From JAAFIW01 sp031414805 (GTDB taxonomy: Bacteria > Pseudomonadota > Gammaproteobacteria > Burkholderiales > Burkholderiaceae_C), in the NCBI GenBank assembly GCA_031414805.1, contig JANOQJ010000084.1:4744-68743 (forward strand): 64,000 nucleotides of DNA, in the 5' to 3' direction. Under the pieces are notes generated by a model that was given only the letters and a program-made list of their open reading frames with translations, was not told the origin of the DNA and searched no databases. The translations under genes were made by a program, and so were the position numbers. Numbering within the stretch: the first letter of the stretch is position 1; each line of letters opens with the position of its first letter. Positions 52,584 to 60,695 of the stretch are shown here, piece after piece.

Positions 52584-53213
52584 CTACTTGATCAACGCCT
52601 GCACCTCTTTAAACAGCGGATGCTGCGCCGTGCGCAACCACTCAAACACCACCATCTCTGTCGTCACCAACTCAGCCCCCGCCCCCGCCAGGCGGTCGAA
52701 CGCGGCGTCGCGGTTGCGTTCGGTGCGGCTGGCGCAGGCATCGGTGACGACCCAGACTTCAAACTCGTTTTCCAGCAGCTCCAGCGCGGTTTGCATGAGG
52801 CACACATGCGCCTCGCAACCGGCCACCACCACGGCGGCGCGGCCTTCCTCCTGCTGCGGCACGGCTTTTTGCAGGTGCTTGGGCAGGCTGCGGGCGTTGC
52901 CGCCTTGCGTTGGGCGCGACGCAGTGGCGGGCGGGCGCAAGGCTCGCAGCAAATCGTCGGTGCAAGCGCTGAACTGCATTTTGGGCAGCACCCGCGCACC
53001 GGCCTGCTGCAGCACCGCCAGAAGTGCCGCTTCGGTGGGTCCCAGCTTGTCGGGGTTTTGCTCGGTGGCCCACACGGGCACGTGCAGCAACCGCGCGGCT
53101 TGGGCCAGGCGAACGGCGTTGGCCACCGCTTCAGCACCGGCGGCAATGGCGGGCATCAGGCGTAGCTGGTAGTCCACCAGCAGCAGTTGGGAGTCGTCGG
53201 CATCAATCAGCAT
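52584..53213 (-). CDS. Isochorismatase-family cysteine hydrolase
   Basis: 209 aa from ATG 53213 (MLIDADDSQLLLVDYQ). The catalytic triad fits the family: Asp in LLVDYQ, Lys in LPKMQFSAC and Cys in VVVAGCEAHVCLMQT. Such enzymes hydrolyse isochorismate, nicotinamide or similar amides; YcaC-like proteins have no proven substrate. The longer frame from 53297 has no support. An Arg/Pro-rich insertion (residues ~90-125) is unusual. Confidence 0.87.
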   Translation of the reverse strand: MLIDADDSQLLLVDYQLRLMPAIAAGAEAVANAVRLAQAARLLHVPVWATEQNPDKLGPTEAALLAVLQQAGARVLPKMQFSACTDDLLRALRPPATASRPTQGGNARSLPKHLQKAVPQQEEGRAAVVVAGCEAHVCLMQTALELLENEFEVWVVTDACASRTERNRDAAFDRLAGAGAELVTTEMVVFEWLRTAQHPLFKEVQALIK

Positions 53214-53328
53214 GGTTTGACTGGGTTTGGGTTGGGGTTGGGTTGCGGTGCACCAGTTTGCCTGAGTGGTTTTGACCAAGCCTGACCAGCGTGGCACTAT
53301 CTTTACCGTTCACACCTGCAAACAATTT

Positions 53329-54561
53329 ATGTCCAACCCCATTTCACAGCGCGTCGGCTTGGTTCTGGCCCTGATCCAGCTGTTTTTCACGCTCACCTGG
53401 ACGGTCTACGTTATTTTTCTACCGCAGCTGGCTGCGCAGGTGGGCTTGAACAAGCAGGCGGTGCTGGTGATCTTGATGGCGGACCAGTTGATTTTCCTCG
53501 TGGCGGACACGGCCATGGGCATGGCTGCAGACAAGTCGGTGCAGGTGTTTGGGCAGTTGGGGCGCTGGGTGGTGTTGCTGACTTTGGTTTCTTGTCTGGC
53601 GTTCTTGCTGCTGCCGTTTGTGGCGGCCAGTGGCCCGGCGGCGCTGGCCTGGTTTTGGCTGCTCACCGTGGTCTGGTCGGTCACCTCGTCGGCCTTGCGC
53701 GCACCACCCATGGTGCTGCTGGGTAAATACGCGGCGCTGGCCTCGCTGCCGCGCCTGGCCAGCCTGTCGTTTCTGGGCCTGGGCATCGCGGGTGCGCTGG
53801 CACCCTACCTCACGGTGACCTTGCGCGGCCTGGACCCGCGCTGGCCATTTGCCTTGTCCAGCATCGCGCTGGCGCTGGCCACGCTGGGCATTGTGTGGGC
53901 CGAGCGCACGCTGAAAGCCGCTGGTGTGTCGATTCAAAAGCCAACCGCTGCAGACAAGGCGCAAGCGGCTCAAAAACCGCCCGTGGCTCCTTTTTTGATC
54001 GCCATCGCGCTGCTGGGCATCGGTTTTCAGATTCACTTTTCGCTCAACACCGCGCCCGCTTACCTGCGCTTCGCCAAACCCGACGATCTGGAGATGTTGA
54101 TGCCGCTGTTCTGGATCGGCTTTAACGTGATGCTGCTGGCCAACAGCCGCTTGACAGCCCGGTTTGGCAGCGTTTGGGTCATGAGCACAGCCGCCTGTGT
54201 GGGTGCGCTGGCCACCTACCAGAGCACGGTGGCGGGTTCGTTGAACGTGGTCATCGCCTGCCAATTGATCGCGGGTGGTGCCTGGGGACTGCTCATGCCG
54301 GGTGCGTTCACCACCGCGCTGGTGGTCGGTCGCACCGGCCGAGAAGGCTGGGTGACGGGCAGCCTGTTTTCGCTGCTGGCACTCGCCACGCTGGCGCGCA
54401 TGGCCCTGGTGTCCAGCCAGCTCAACAAAGACACGCTGGTCGGCCCAGCCCTGGCTTGGTTGCCCAGCGCGGTGTGGGTGACGGCGGGTGTTTTGCTATT
54501 GGGGCTGGCTTGGCAGATACGCAAGGACGAAATGCGTGGCGGGTCGCTATTAAATACATAG
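53329..54561 (+). CDS. MFS transporter
   Basis: 410 aa from ATG 53329 (MSNPISQRVGLVLAL). About 12 membrane segments with an internal repeat; the central cytoplasmic loop (KAAGVSIQKPTAADKAQAAQ) separates the two halves. The substrate is unknown. The last codons and the TAG stop lie inside repeat A (…LLNT then TAG from ATAGCTG), so the C-terminus is formed by the element. Confidence 0.85.
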   Translation: MSNPISQRVGLVLALIQLFFTLTWTVYVIFLPQLAAQVGLNKQAVLVILMADQLIFLVADTAMGMAADKSVQVFGQLGRWVVLLTLVSCLAFLLLPFVAASGPAALAWFWLLTVVWSVTSSALRAPPMVLLGKYAALASLPRLASLSFLGLGIAGALAPYLTVTLRGLDPRWPFALSSIALALATLGIVWAERTLKAAGVSIQKPTAADKAQAAQKPPVAPFLIAIALLGIGFQIHFSLNTAPAYLRFAKPDDLEMLMPLFWIGFNVMLLANSRLTARFGSVWVMSTAACVGALATYQSTVAGSLNVVIACQLIAGGAWGLLMPGAFTTALVVGRTGREGWVTGSLFSLLALATLARMALVSSQLNKDTLVGPALAWLPSAVWVTAGVLLLGLAWQIRKDEMRGGSLLNT

Positions 54562-54593
54562 CTGCTTGAGCAGTATCTATAAGGGCTGGTGGC
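54558..54593 (+). repeat. Repeat A copy supplying the MFS stop codon
   Basis: ATAGCTGCTTGAGCAGTAT, CTATAAGGGCTGGTGGCC, with the GCTAT outer arm in the last coding codons. The TAG of the element ends the MFS frame. Confidence 0.93.
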
Positions 54594-54643
54594 CGATAAC
54601 GCTTAAAAAAAGTAACGACTCAGGTCGCATCTGTTGACTTGCT

Positions 54644-54785
54644 CCTTCCCGCCTTTGGGGGAAGGTTGGGATGGGGGCTTTCAGTCAGATAGAACGCGGA
54701 TTACGACAAAGTCGCGTGCAGCACAAGCAACAAGCGTCAACACGCACAGGCCCCCATCCCTGCCTTCCCCCAGCGGGGGAAGGCG
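54644..54785. repeat. Inverted repeat of CTTCCCCC/GGGGGAAGG arms
   Basis: Left arm CCTTCCCGCC, GGGGGAAGG, GGGATGGGGGC; right arm GCCCCCATCCCTGCCTTCCC with CAGCGGGGGAAGG. The two arms are mirror images around a ~70-bp centre. It lies between the convergent MFS and PQQ dehydrogenase genes and could act as a two-way terminator. Confidence 0.8.
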
Positions 54786-54793
54786 TTGGTGCA

Positions 54794-55858
54794 TCAAGGC
54801 ACCAACCGCAGCAAACGCCCCTGCTCGCTGTCTGTCAGCAAATAAAGCAGTCCATCCGGCCCCTGGCGCACGTCGCGTACGCGCTGACCGACTTCGATTT
54901 TGTGTTCCCGCACCACTTTGTCGCCTACCAACTCCAGCCGCGCCAGGTGATTGAACTTGAGTGAGCCGATAAACAAGTTGCCCTGCCAGGACTTGCCATA
55001 GCGCACGCTACTTAAAAACGCCATGCCCGACGGCGCGATGGACGGCACCCAGTAGTGCAGCGGTTGCTCCAGGCCGTCTTTGGCGGTGATGCCGTCGCCG
55101 ATCTTGCCGCCGCCGTAGTTCTCGCCATAGGTGATCACCGGCCAGCCGTAGTTGCGGCCAGCGCGCGTGATGTTGATCTCGTCGCCGCCCTGCGCGCCGT
55201 GCTCATGCGTCCACAGCGTGCCGTCGGCTGCCAGCGCCGCGCCTTGCAGGTTGCGGTGGCCGTAGCTCCAGATTTCGGGCAGTGCGCCGCTCTGTCCCAC
55301 AAAAGGGTTGTCTTTCGGCACGCTGCCGTCTTTGTTGATGCGCACCACCTTGCCGTGGTGGGTGTCCAGGCGTTGCGCGTCCTGCATGCGCTGGTAACGG
55401 TCGCCCAGGGTTAAAAACAATGTGCCGTCGGCTGACTGCGCCACGCGGCAACCAAAGTGCAGGTTGCTGGCGAATTTGGGCTGCTGGCTGAACAGGCGCT
55501 TGAGGCCCTGCAGAGCAGTGCCGTCGGCCGACAACTGCGCGCTGGACAGCGCCGTGCTGTTGCCACCGGGGCCTGGCTCCGAATAGCAAAAGTAAAGCGT
55601 GCGGTTTTTATCGAACTGCGCATCCAGCACCACATCCAGCAAACCGCCCTGCCCGCGCGAAACCACCTCGGGCACGCCCTGCAGGGGCGGGCTCACGCGC
55701 CCGTCAGCGGCCACGATTCGCATGCGCCCTGCCCGCTCGGTCACCAAAAAGCGGCCATCGGGCAAAAACGCCACTGCCCAGGGCCGATCCAGGCCGGTGG
55801 CCACGGGCTGCAAGGTGGTGCCGGTTTGCGCGTTGACGGCGCTCGACGCAGCCATCAC
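54794..55858 (-). CDS. PQQ-type soluble sugar dehydrogenase, exported
   Basis: 354 codons from GTG 55858 (ATG 55855). The six-bladed beta-propeller pattern of the YliI/Asd family is clear: GLDRPWAVAFLPDGRFLVTERAGRMRIV, GGLLDVVLD, GDRYQRMQDAQ, SYGHRNLQGAA, EHGAQGGDEIN and YGWPVITYGENYGG. It should oxidise aldoses in the periplasm. The frame continues upstream through KAAAIVTALGCV, which looks like the missing half of a signal peptide but has GTA where a start codon is expected. Confidence 0.88.
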   Translation of the reverse strand: MMAASSAVNAQTGTTLQPVATGLDRPWAVAFLPDGRFLVTERAGRMRIVAADGRVSPPLQGVPEVVSRGQGGLLDVVLDAQFDKNRTLYFCYSEPGPGGNSTALSSAQLSADGTALQGLKRLFSQQPKFASNLHFGCRVAQSADGTLFLTLGDRYQRMQDAQRLDTHHGKVVRINKDGSVPKDNPFVGQSGALPEIWSYGHRNLQGAALAADGTLWTHEHGAQGGDEINITRAGRNYGWPVITYGENYGGGKIGDGITAKDGLEQPLHYWVPSIAPSGMAFLSSVRYGKSWQGNLFIGSLKFNHLARLELVGDKVVREHKIEVGQRVRDVRQGPDGLLYLLTDSEQGRLLRLVP

Positions 55859-56003
55859 GCAACCCAGAGCGGTGACGATTGCCGCTGCTTTTACCGCTGT
55901 TTATTTGAAAATACTGATAAAAATCATAAGGTTAAAACGCTTTTCAAGAAAATAGATGAAGTGACTTGCGCCCCCACCAAAACCTGCTGTATCCTGCGCA
56001 CCC

Positions 56004-56645
56004 ATGCACCGCCCCGGCTTCAAACTCTACGCCCTCACCTTTTCAGCCTGGCTGCTGGTGGGCGCAGCAGTTGCACCGGCTGCCATAGCAGCCCCGGCCG
56101 AAGACGATATGGGCAGCTTCATGGCCGAAAAAGGCTTTGTTGATCAAACCTTGGGGCAAATTCAACAAGCCACCCACGCCGTCACCCACCGGGCCTCCGA
56201 ACTGGTGGTCAACGCCATGGGCTTTCTCGGTGTGCCCTACCGTCGCGGCGGCAACTCGGCCGACACTGGTTTTGATTGCAGCGGCTTTGTTCGGGCCATG
56301 TACCACCAGACTGTCGGCTTGCTCCTGCCCCGCTCTGCCGATCAACAAGCCGCCGCCACCCAAAAAATCGACAAAACCGAGTTGCAACCTGGCGACCTGG
56401 TATTTTTCAACACCTTGCGCCGCACCTTCAGTCATGTGGGTATTTATGTGGGTGAAGGCAAGTTCATTCACTCGCCCCGCTCCGGCTCGCAAGTGCGCGT
56501 GGAAGACATGGGCACCAGCTACTGGCGCAGCCGTTTTGATGGTGCGCGCCGCGTGGTGGGCACGGGCAGTACGCAAACCGCCTCTGCATCGGCTGCATCG
56601 GCGACACCAGCGCCTGCCAGGGCGTTAGAACCCCAGCTCCCCTGA
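56004..56645 (+). CDS. NlpC/P60 (C40) peptidoglycan endopeptidase
   Basis: 213 aa. Signal peptide at residues 1-29 (LTFSAWLLVGAAVAPAAIAA). The NlpC/P60 domain has catalytic Cys in DCSGFVRAMYHQ, His in FSHVGIYVG and third residue in KFIHSPRSG. It cleaves peptide stems in the cell wall. The C-terminal Ala/Thr/Pro tail is low complexity. Confidence 0.93.
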   Translation: MHRPGFKLYALTFSAWLLVGAAVAPAAIAAPAEDDMGSFMAEKGFVDQTLGQIQQATHAVTHRASELVVNAMGFLGVPYRRGGNSADTGFDCSGFVRAMYHQTVGLLLPRSADQQAAATQKIDKTELQPGDLVFFNTLRRTFSHVGIYVGEGKFIHSPRSGSQVRVEDMGTSYWRSRFDGARRVVGTGSTQTASASAASATPAPARALEPQLP

Positions 56646-56691
56646 CAGCAGTTTTCGCGGGTCGTCATCAAACGGCTCTTATCATCGCCCG

Positions 56692-57186
56692 ATGAACTCC
56701 AAGCCCTCGTATCGCGCTCACAGCGGATTCACGCTGATCGAGATGATGGTGGTCATTGCCATCATTGCCATCCTGGCGCTCATCGCCCTGCCCAACTACT
56801 TCGACAAAATCGCCCGCGAGCAGGTTGAGGACGCGCTGCCGCTGGCAGACCTCGTCAAGCGGCCCGTGGCCGCACGCTGGGCCGCCACCAAAGAGATCCT
56901 TGCCGACAACGCAGCCGCAGAGGTGCCCGAAGCCAACAAAATTGTGAGCAACCTGGTCAGCTCCGTCACCCTGCAAGACGGCGCCATTCATGTGGTGTTT
57001 GGTAACCGGGCCAGCGGCGCGCTGAAAGGCAAAACCGTCACCCTGCGCCCGGGCGTGGTGGAAGACGCGCAAATCGTGCCGGTGGCCTGGGTTTGTGCTG
57101 GCGCCAGCGTGCCCAAAGGCATGGTGGCCCGCGGCGTGAACCGGACGGATGTCCCGCCGAATCTGTTGCCGATGCGCTGCCGTTAA
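56692..57186 (+). CDS. Type IV pilin-like protein
   Basis: 164 aa. The prepilin peptidase site and N-terminal helix are clear: SGFTLIEMMVVIAIIAILALIALPNYFDK, with Glu5 (20 residues of leader context not all shown elsewhere). The globular part has two cysteines (WVCAGASVPKG and MRCR) near the C-terminus, like a pilin disulfide loop. It may be a minor pilin or a PilE-type subunit. The only other pilus gene in the window is pilF. Confidence 0.85.
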   Translation: MNSKPSYRAHSGFTLIEMMVVIAIIAILALIALPNYFDKIAREQVEDALPLADLVKRPVAARWAATKEILADNAAAEVPEANKIVSNLVSSVTLQDGAIHVVFGNRASGALKGKTVTLRPGVVEDAQIVPVAWVCAGASVPKGMVARGVNRTDVPPNLLPMRCR

Positions 57187-57207
57187 TCCAGCCCACCAAG
57201 GCAGCTC

Positions 57208-57843
57208 GTGTCAGGCCCTTCCTCCCACAACCTCTCGCAGCTGATTGCCGCCACTGCACGCGGCGACGCGGCCTGCTTTGCGCAGCTGTACGAGCGCACC
57301 CACGCGCATCTGTTTGCGGTGGCCTGTCGTATGTTGAACAACCACCACAGTGCGGAAGATGTGTTGCAAGAGGCTTTTGTGCGAATCTGGAAAAGTGCCA
57401 GCAGCTACCAATTGGGTTCACCCGATCAAGGTCAGGACGGCCAGGCCATGGCGTGGCTGATTGCTGTCGTGCGCAACAAAACCCTGGACGCTTTGCGCAG
57501 CCGCACCCGGCTCAAAGAAGATGCCCTGCCCCATGCAGAGGTCGATGCCGATTTTGTTCAGGTGGGGGCGACACCTGATGCCGACCCAGCTAGTGCTGGA
57601 TACGACACAGCAGCCAGCCCCCTGGACCTGCTGACCCAGGCGTCACAAGCTCTGCAGGTCGAGCACTGCATGGCCAGCCTGCATGGCAGCCACCGGCAAT
57701 GCCTGGCGCTGACCTACTACCAGGGCCTGACGCACACAGAAGTGGCCGCGCAAATGGGCGCACCGCTGGGCTCGGTGAAAGCCTGGATTCGCCGCGGCCT
57801 GGACAAGCTGAAAAGCTGTCTGCACGGGCGGTCTGCCCTATGA
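57208..57843 (+). CDS. ECF-type RNA polymerase sigma factor
   Basis: 211 aa from GTG 57208. Region 2 (FAQLYERTHAHLFAVACRMLNNHHSAEDVLQEAFVRIWK) and region 4 (CLALTYYQGLTHTEVAAQMGAPLGSVKAWIRRGLDKLK) are clear. It is of the SigK type that pairs with RskA anti-sigma factors. The anti-sigma gene follows with an ATGA overlap. It probably controls an envelope or oxidative stress response; the target promoters are not visible. Confidence 0.93.
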   Translation: MSGPSSHNLSQLIAATARGDAACFAQLYERTHAHLFAVACRMLNNHHSAEDVLQEAFVRIWKSASSYQLGSPDQGQDGQAMAWLIAVVRNKTLDALRSRTRLKEDALPHAEVDADFVQVGATPDADPASAGYDTAASPLDLLTQASQALQVEHCMASLHGSHRQCLALTYYQGLTHTEVAAQMGAPLGSVKAWIRRGLDKLKSCLHGRSAL

Positions 57844-58598
57844 AGTACAGCCACCCCGCCCTGGTTGAACACCTGGCCTCGCAATACGTGCTGGGCACCC
57901 TGCACGGCGGTGCACGGCGGCGCTTCGAGCGCTTACTCGCGCAGCGCGCCGACCTGCGCCTGGCGGTGCACGACTGGGAGCAACGCCTGGGCGGCCTGGG
58001 TCAGGCAGTCGCACCGCAAAAACCATCGCCCCAGGTGTGGCAGCGGATCGCGCAGCGCACGGTGATGCTGCAAACCGCGCCCCAGAAAGACACGCGCGTG
58101 GCCGCAGCCAGCGGCTGGCTCGGCTGGCTGCGCCCCGCCGCCTGGGGCTTGAGTGGAATTGCTACAGGTTTGATAGCTGCTTCAGCAGTATTTACATGGG
58201 CTCCAGCCATATTTGTCTCTACAGACCAGATTGCCATGCGCAGCGGCGAAAAGCTGCCGCAAAGCTATGTAGGGCTGCTGACTGACGCGCAAGGCCAGGG
58301 CAAGGTGCTGGTCAGCTCGCTGCGCCAGGGCAAAACCATGACCATCAAGCTCATCGGCCCACTGGCACCGCCGCCACCCCAGCAGTTTTACGTGGTGTGG
58401 GCCGTGCCCCCCGAAGGCCCCGCCTTCACGCTGGGCACCCTCCCCGCCAAAGGCTCGGCCACCTCGCAGCTGCCCGACACCTCGGAAAAGTTGCTCTCAA
58501 AAGTCACCCAGCTCATCGTGACCCAGGAAACCACCAACACACCCACCACGCCCAGCGCCACGGTGGTGCTCAGGGGCAATTGCGCCAAGCTGTGGTGA
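57840..58598 (+). CDS. Anti-sigma factor (RskA-like)
   Basis: 252 aa from ATG 57840, overlapping the sigma stop. The N-terminal anti-sigma domain (LVEHLASQYVLGTLHGGARRRFERLLAQ) is cytoplasmic, one membrane segment is near residues 105-125, and the rest is a periplasmic RskA domain (GLLTDAQGQGKVLVSSLRQGKTM). The membrane segment contains a translated repeat A (GLIAASAVFTWAPA). Confidence 0.92.
   Translation: MKYSHPALVEHLASQYVLGTLHGGARRRFERLLAQRADLRLAVHDWEQRLGGLGQAVAPQKPSPQVWQRIAQRTVMLQTAPQKDTRVAAASGWLGWLRPAAWGLSGIATGLIAASAVFTWAPAIFVSTDQIAMRSGEKLPQSYVGLLTDAQGQGKVLVSSLRQGKTMTIKLIGPLAPPPPQQFYVVWAVPPEGPAFTLGTLPAKGSATSQLPDTSEKLLSKVTQLIVTQETTNTPTTPSATVVLRGNCAKLW
58172..58208 (+). repeat. Repeat A copy inside the anti-sigma membrane segment
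   Basis: ATAGCTGCTTCAGCAGTAT, then TTACATGGGCTCCAGCC, with the GCTAC outer arm. The consensus TGA is TCA here, which keeps the IAASAV frame open. Confidence 0.85.
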
Positions 58599-58753
58599 GG
58601 CTAGCGTGGTGTTGCGTGACAAATTTGCGTTTTTGCACAGGTCTCGCATTGGCAGTCTGAGCGCCTGCATCCAATAGCGCCGCACCTTCGTTTGAAAGCT
58701 GTGCGTGGCGCTCACGCATGTTGTTCAGCATGTTTTTCAATCAGGAGCTAACC

Positions 58754-59221
58754 ATGTCCCATTTCACGTTCATCACATTCAAACACCTCGCCATCTGCGC
58801 TGCTTTGGCCACACTCAGCGCCAGCCCCAGCTTTGCAGCAGACACCGAAACCACCCCGGCGCGCAACGCGCAGGTCGACGATTTCAAGGTCGGCAAGGCC
58901 GCTGTTGATGCCAAAAACTGGCAGCAAGCCGTTGACAGCTTCAGCAAAGTCGTCGCCAAAGACCCCAAAAACGCCGACGCCTACAACTACTTGGGCTTCT
59001 CCCTGCGCTGGCTCGACCGCTACGACCAAGCCTTCGCCGCCTACGACAAAGCCCTGGCGCTAGACCCCAACCACAAAGGCGCGCTGAACTACTCGGGCAT
59101 CGCTTACATCAAGAGCGGCCAGAAAGACAAGGCCCAAGCCCAGTTGACGCGCCTGCAAACGGTGTGCGCCAATTGCGAAGAAACCGCGGGCCTGGCGAAG
59201 GCGCTGGCCGACGCGAAGTAG
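58754..59221 (+). CDS. Exported TPR protein
   Basis: 155 aa from ATG 58754, with AGGAG seven bases upstream. Signal peptide at residues 1-29 (LAICAALATLSASPSFAA). Two to three TPRs follow (AYNYLGFSLRWLDRYDQAFAAYDKALALDP and LNYSGIAYIKSGQKDKA). It resembles small periplasmic TPR proteins of unknown role. Confidence 0.85.
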   Translation: MSHFTFITFKHLAICAALATLSASPSFAADTETTPARNAQVDDFKVGKAAVDAKNWQQAVDSFSKVVAKDPKNADAYNYLGFSLRWLDRYDQAFAAYDKALALDPNHKGALNYSGIAYIKSGQKDKAQAQLTRLQTVCANCEETAGLAKALADAK

Positions 59222-59283
59222 TCGGTCAGGGGCCGCACTGGTTTGTGCGGCCTTGCGACTTGGTGTAAAAATGCTACGGATTT

Positions 59284-59321
59284 AATAGCTGCTTGAGCAG
59301 TATCTGAAAGGGCTGGAGGCC
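59284..59321 (+). repeat. Repeat A copy (intergenic)
   Basis: ATAGCTGCTTGAGCAGTAT, CTGAAAGGGCTGGAGGCC, with the GCTAC outer arm at about 59274. Confidence 0.9.
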
Positions 59322-59390
59322 TGTTTGGTGTGTCAACTTGATCCAGAGCTAAGCAGGCTTGCTACGGGAGTAAGTCAATTTTCATGATGC

Positions 59391-59443
59391 GATAAAGGTG
59401 ATCTGACCCCAAATACCATAAAGGTGATCTGACCCCGAATACC
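59391..59443 (+). repeat. Tandem 26-bp repeat (GGTGATCTGACCCC type)
   Basis: Two successive units ATAAAGGTGATCTGACCCC + RAATACC at 59391-59417 and 59418-59443. The second unit runs into the truncated XRE-type gene, so it may mark a recombination or insertion scar. Confidence 0.85.
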
Positions 59444-59643
59444 TGGCGGCTGCGCTGGGCGTGACCAGTGACTATTTGATGGAGGGCGCTGCCACTGAGG
59501 CAGCCAAAGCCCGCTTTGAAGACCACGAGTTGCTGCAGCAGTTTCAGGCCGTGCAGGAGCTGCCCGAGGACGACAAGCATGTGGTTAAACGCCTGCTGGA
59601 TGCGTTTTTGGTGAAGAAACAAATGCAGGCGTTGGTGCGGTGA
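59440..59643 (+). pseudogene. Truncated XRE-type transcriptional regulator (C-terminal part)
   Basis: The frame reads YLAAALGVTSDYLMEGAAT, the usual last helix of an XRE/CI-type HTH and its linker, then a helical tail ending LLDAFLVKKQMQALVR. The HTH core itself is missing: upstream are the 26-bp tandem repeats instead. An ATG-like start at 59461 would leave 60 aa without a DNA-binding motif. The end overlaps the next gene by GTGA, so it once formed an operon with the ORF6N gene. Confidence 0.7.
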
Positions 59644-60281
59644 GTACAACAAATTCAACGCCAAATTCGCTGCCCGATGCAGCACCGCTGTCCATCGGGC
59701 AGATCGCCCAGCGCATTCGCTTGATTCGCGGCCAGCGGGTGATTCTGGATACCGATTTAGCCGCTTTCTACGGTGAGACCACCAAGCGTTTTAACCAGCA
59801 GGTCAACCGCAATCTGGCGCGTTTTCCCACCGGGTTCATGTTCCAGCTGGACGATGAGGAGTTTGCTTCTTTGAGGTTGCAAATTGCAACCTCAAACGCC
59901 GACGGCAGCCCAAAGGGTGGCCGTGGTGGCCGCCGTTATGCGCCGCTGGCGTTTACCGAACACGGCGCGATCATGGCTTCCATGGTGCTCAATTCACAGC
60001 GGGCCACCGAGCTGAGCATTTACGTGGTGCAGGCTTTTGTGGAGCTGCGCAGCATGTTGGCCAGCAACCGGGAGTTGGCCACCAAGGTGTATTCACTGGA
60101 GCGCAAGGTGTCGGTGCAAGAGCGCAATATTGCCGAGTTGGTCGATGAGATGGGCAAGCTGCTGGCGACTCCGCCAGCGCCGGTCAAGCGGCCCATTGGG
60201 TTCATCACGACAGAGGACAAGCCTAGCAAGCCCTCCAGCGCCAAGGCAAAGGCAAAGACGACCAAGAGAACCTCTAGTTAA
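59640..60281 (+). CDS. ORF6N-domain (phage antirepressor-like) protein
   Basis: 213 aa from GTG 59640. The ORF6N domain spans residues ~18-115: IRLIRGQRVILDTDLAAFYG, TKRFNQQVNRNLARFP, FMFQLDDEEF, RRYAPLAFTEHGAIMAS. A coiled coil and a Lys-rich tail follow. Such proteins are phage-derived DNA-binding or antirepressor factors. The 3' end overlaps the convergent 75-aa membrane protein gene. A C-terminal remnant of a second copy lies at 62577-62702. Confidence 0.88.
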   Translation: MSTTNSTPNSLPDAAPLSIGQIAQRIRLIRGQRVILDTDLAAFYGETTKRFNQQVNRNLARFPTGFMFQLDDEEFASLRLQIATSNADGSPKGGRGGRRYAPLAFTEHGAIMASMVLNSQRATELSIYVVQAFVELRSMLASNRELATKVYSLERKVSVQERNIAELVDEMGKLLATPPAPVKRPIGFITTEDKPSKPSSAKAKAKTTKRTSS

Positions 60282-60505
60282 CGCTCGGGGATTTTGAATT
60301 CGGGGCGTGCACTTCGTCGATATCGCTTGAAAGTGAGCACGCCTTCAAGGATCAAGACAACCACAAGGATGGCCACTGCTGGAAACCAATGGCTGTAAGC
60401 AAGGGAAAGATAAATGCCCATCAGAACGGCCACCCATGCCGCTGCGTGAATGGCAATTTGCGTGAACCACCACTTAGATTCGGTTCTAAGGTTCATCGAC
60501 GGCAC
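60278..60505 (-). CDS. Small two-segment membrane protein
   Basis: 75 aa with two membrane segments (TQIAIHAAAWVAVLMGIYLSL and WFPAVAILVVVLILEGVLTF), a short loop and a basic C-terminus. ATG 60496 is an alternative start. It is the second small membrane gene after Rhs-1 on the same strand, 34 bp after the 51-aa gene. No family is recognised; an immunity or accessory role in the Rhs module is inferred from position only. Confidence 0.6.
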   Translation of the reverse strand: MPSMNLRTESKWWFTQIAIHAAAWVAVLMGIYLSLAYSHWFPAVAILVVVLILEGVLTFKRYRRSARPEFKIPER

Positions 60506-60539
60506 CCAAAAACTGTGCGGTTAGGGGCGTTTGACGGGT

Positions 60540-60695
60540 TCACATAAGTACGAGTCCGACGGTCACTGTGAGTACTACTACGAGAAGGCCCGCACCAATG
60601 ACGATCAGCCAATCTTGAGCCGTCAAGCCGCGCCAGCCGACCTTTTTGACTCTCGCAATGCAATCGTCAACAGCCTCAAACAGTACATCAATCAT
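60540..60695 (-). CDS. Small 51-aa membrane protein directly after Rhs-1
   Basis: ATG 60695 follows the Rhs-1 stop without a gap (TAAATG). The 51-aa product starts MIDVLFEAVDDCIARVKKVG, then WRGLTAQDW, and ends with one strong membrane segment (LIVIGAGLLVVVLTVTVGLV). A GGTGG about 10 bases upstream lies in the last Rhs codons. Translational coupling and position point to an immunity or partner protein of the Rhs-1 tip. It is shorter than usual gene-calling cut-offs. Confidence 0.6.
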   Translation of the reverse strand: MIDVLFEAVDDCIARVKKVGWRGLTAQDWLIVIGAGLLVVVLTVTVGLVLM

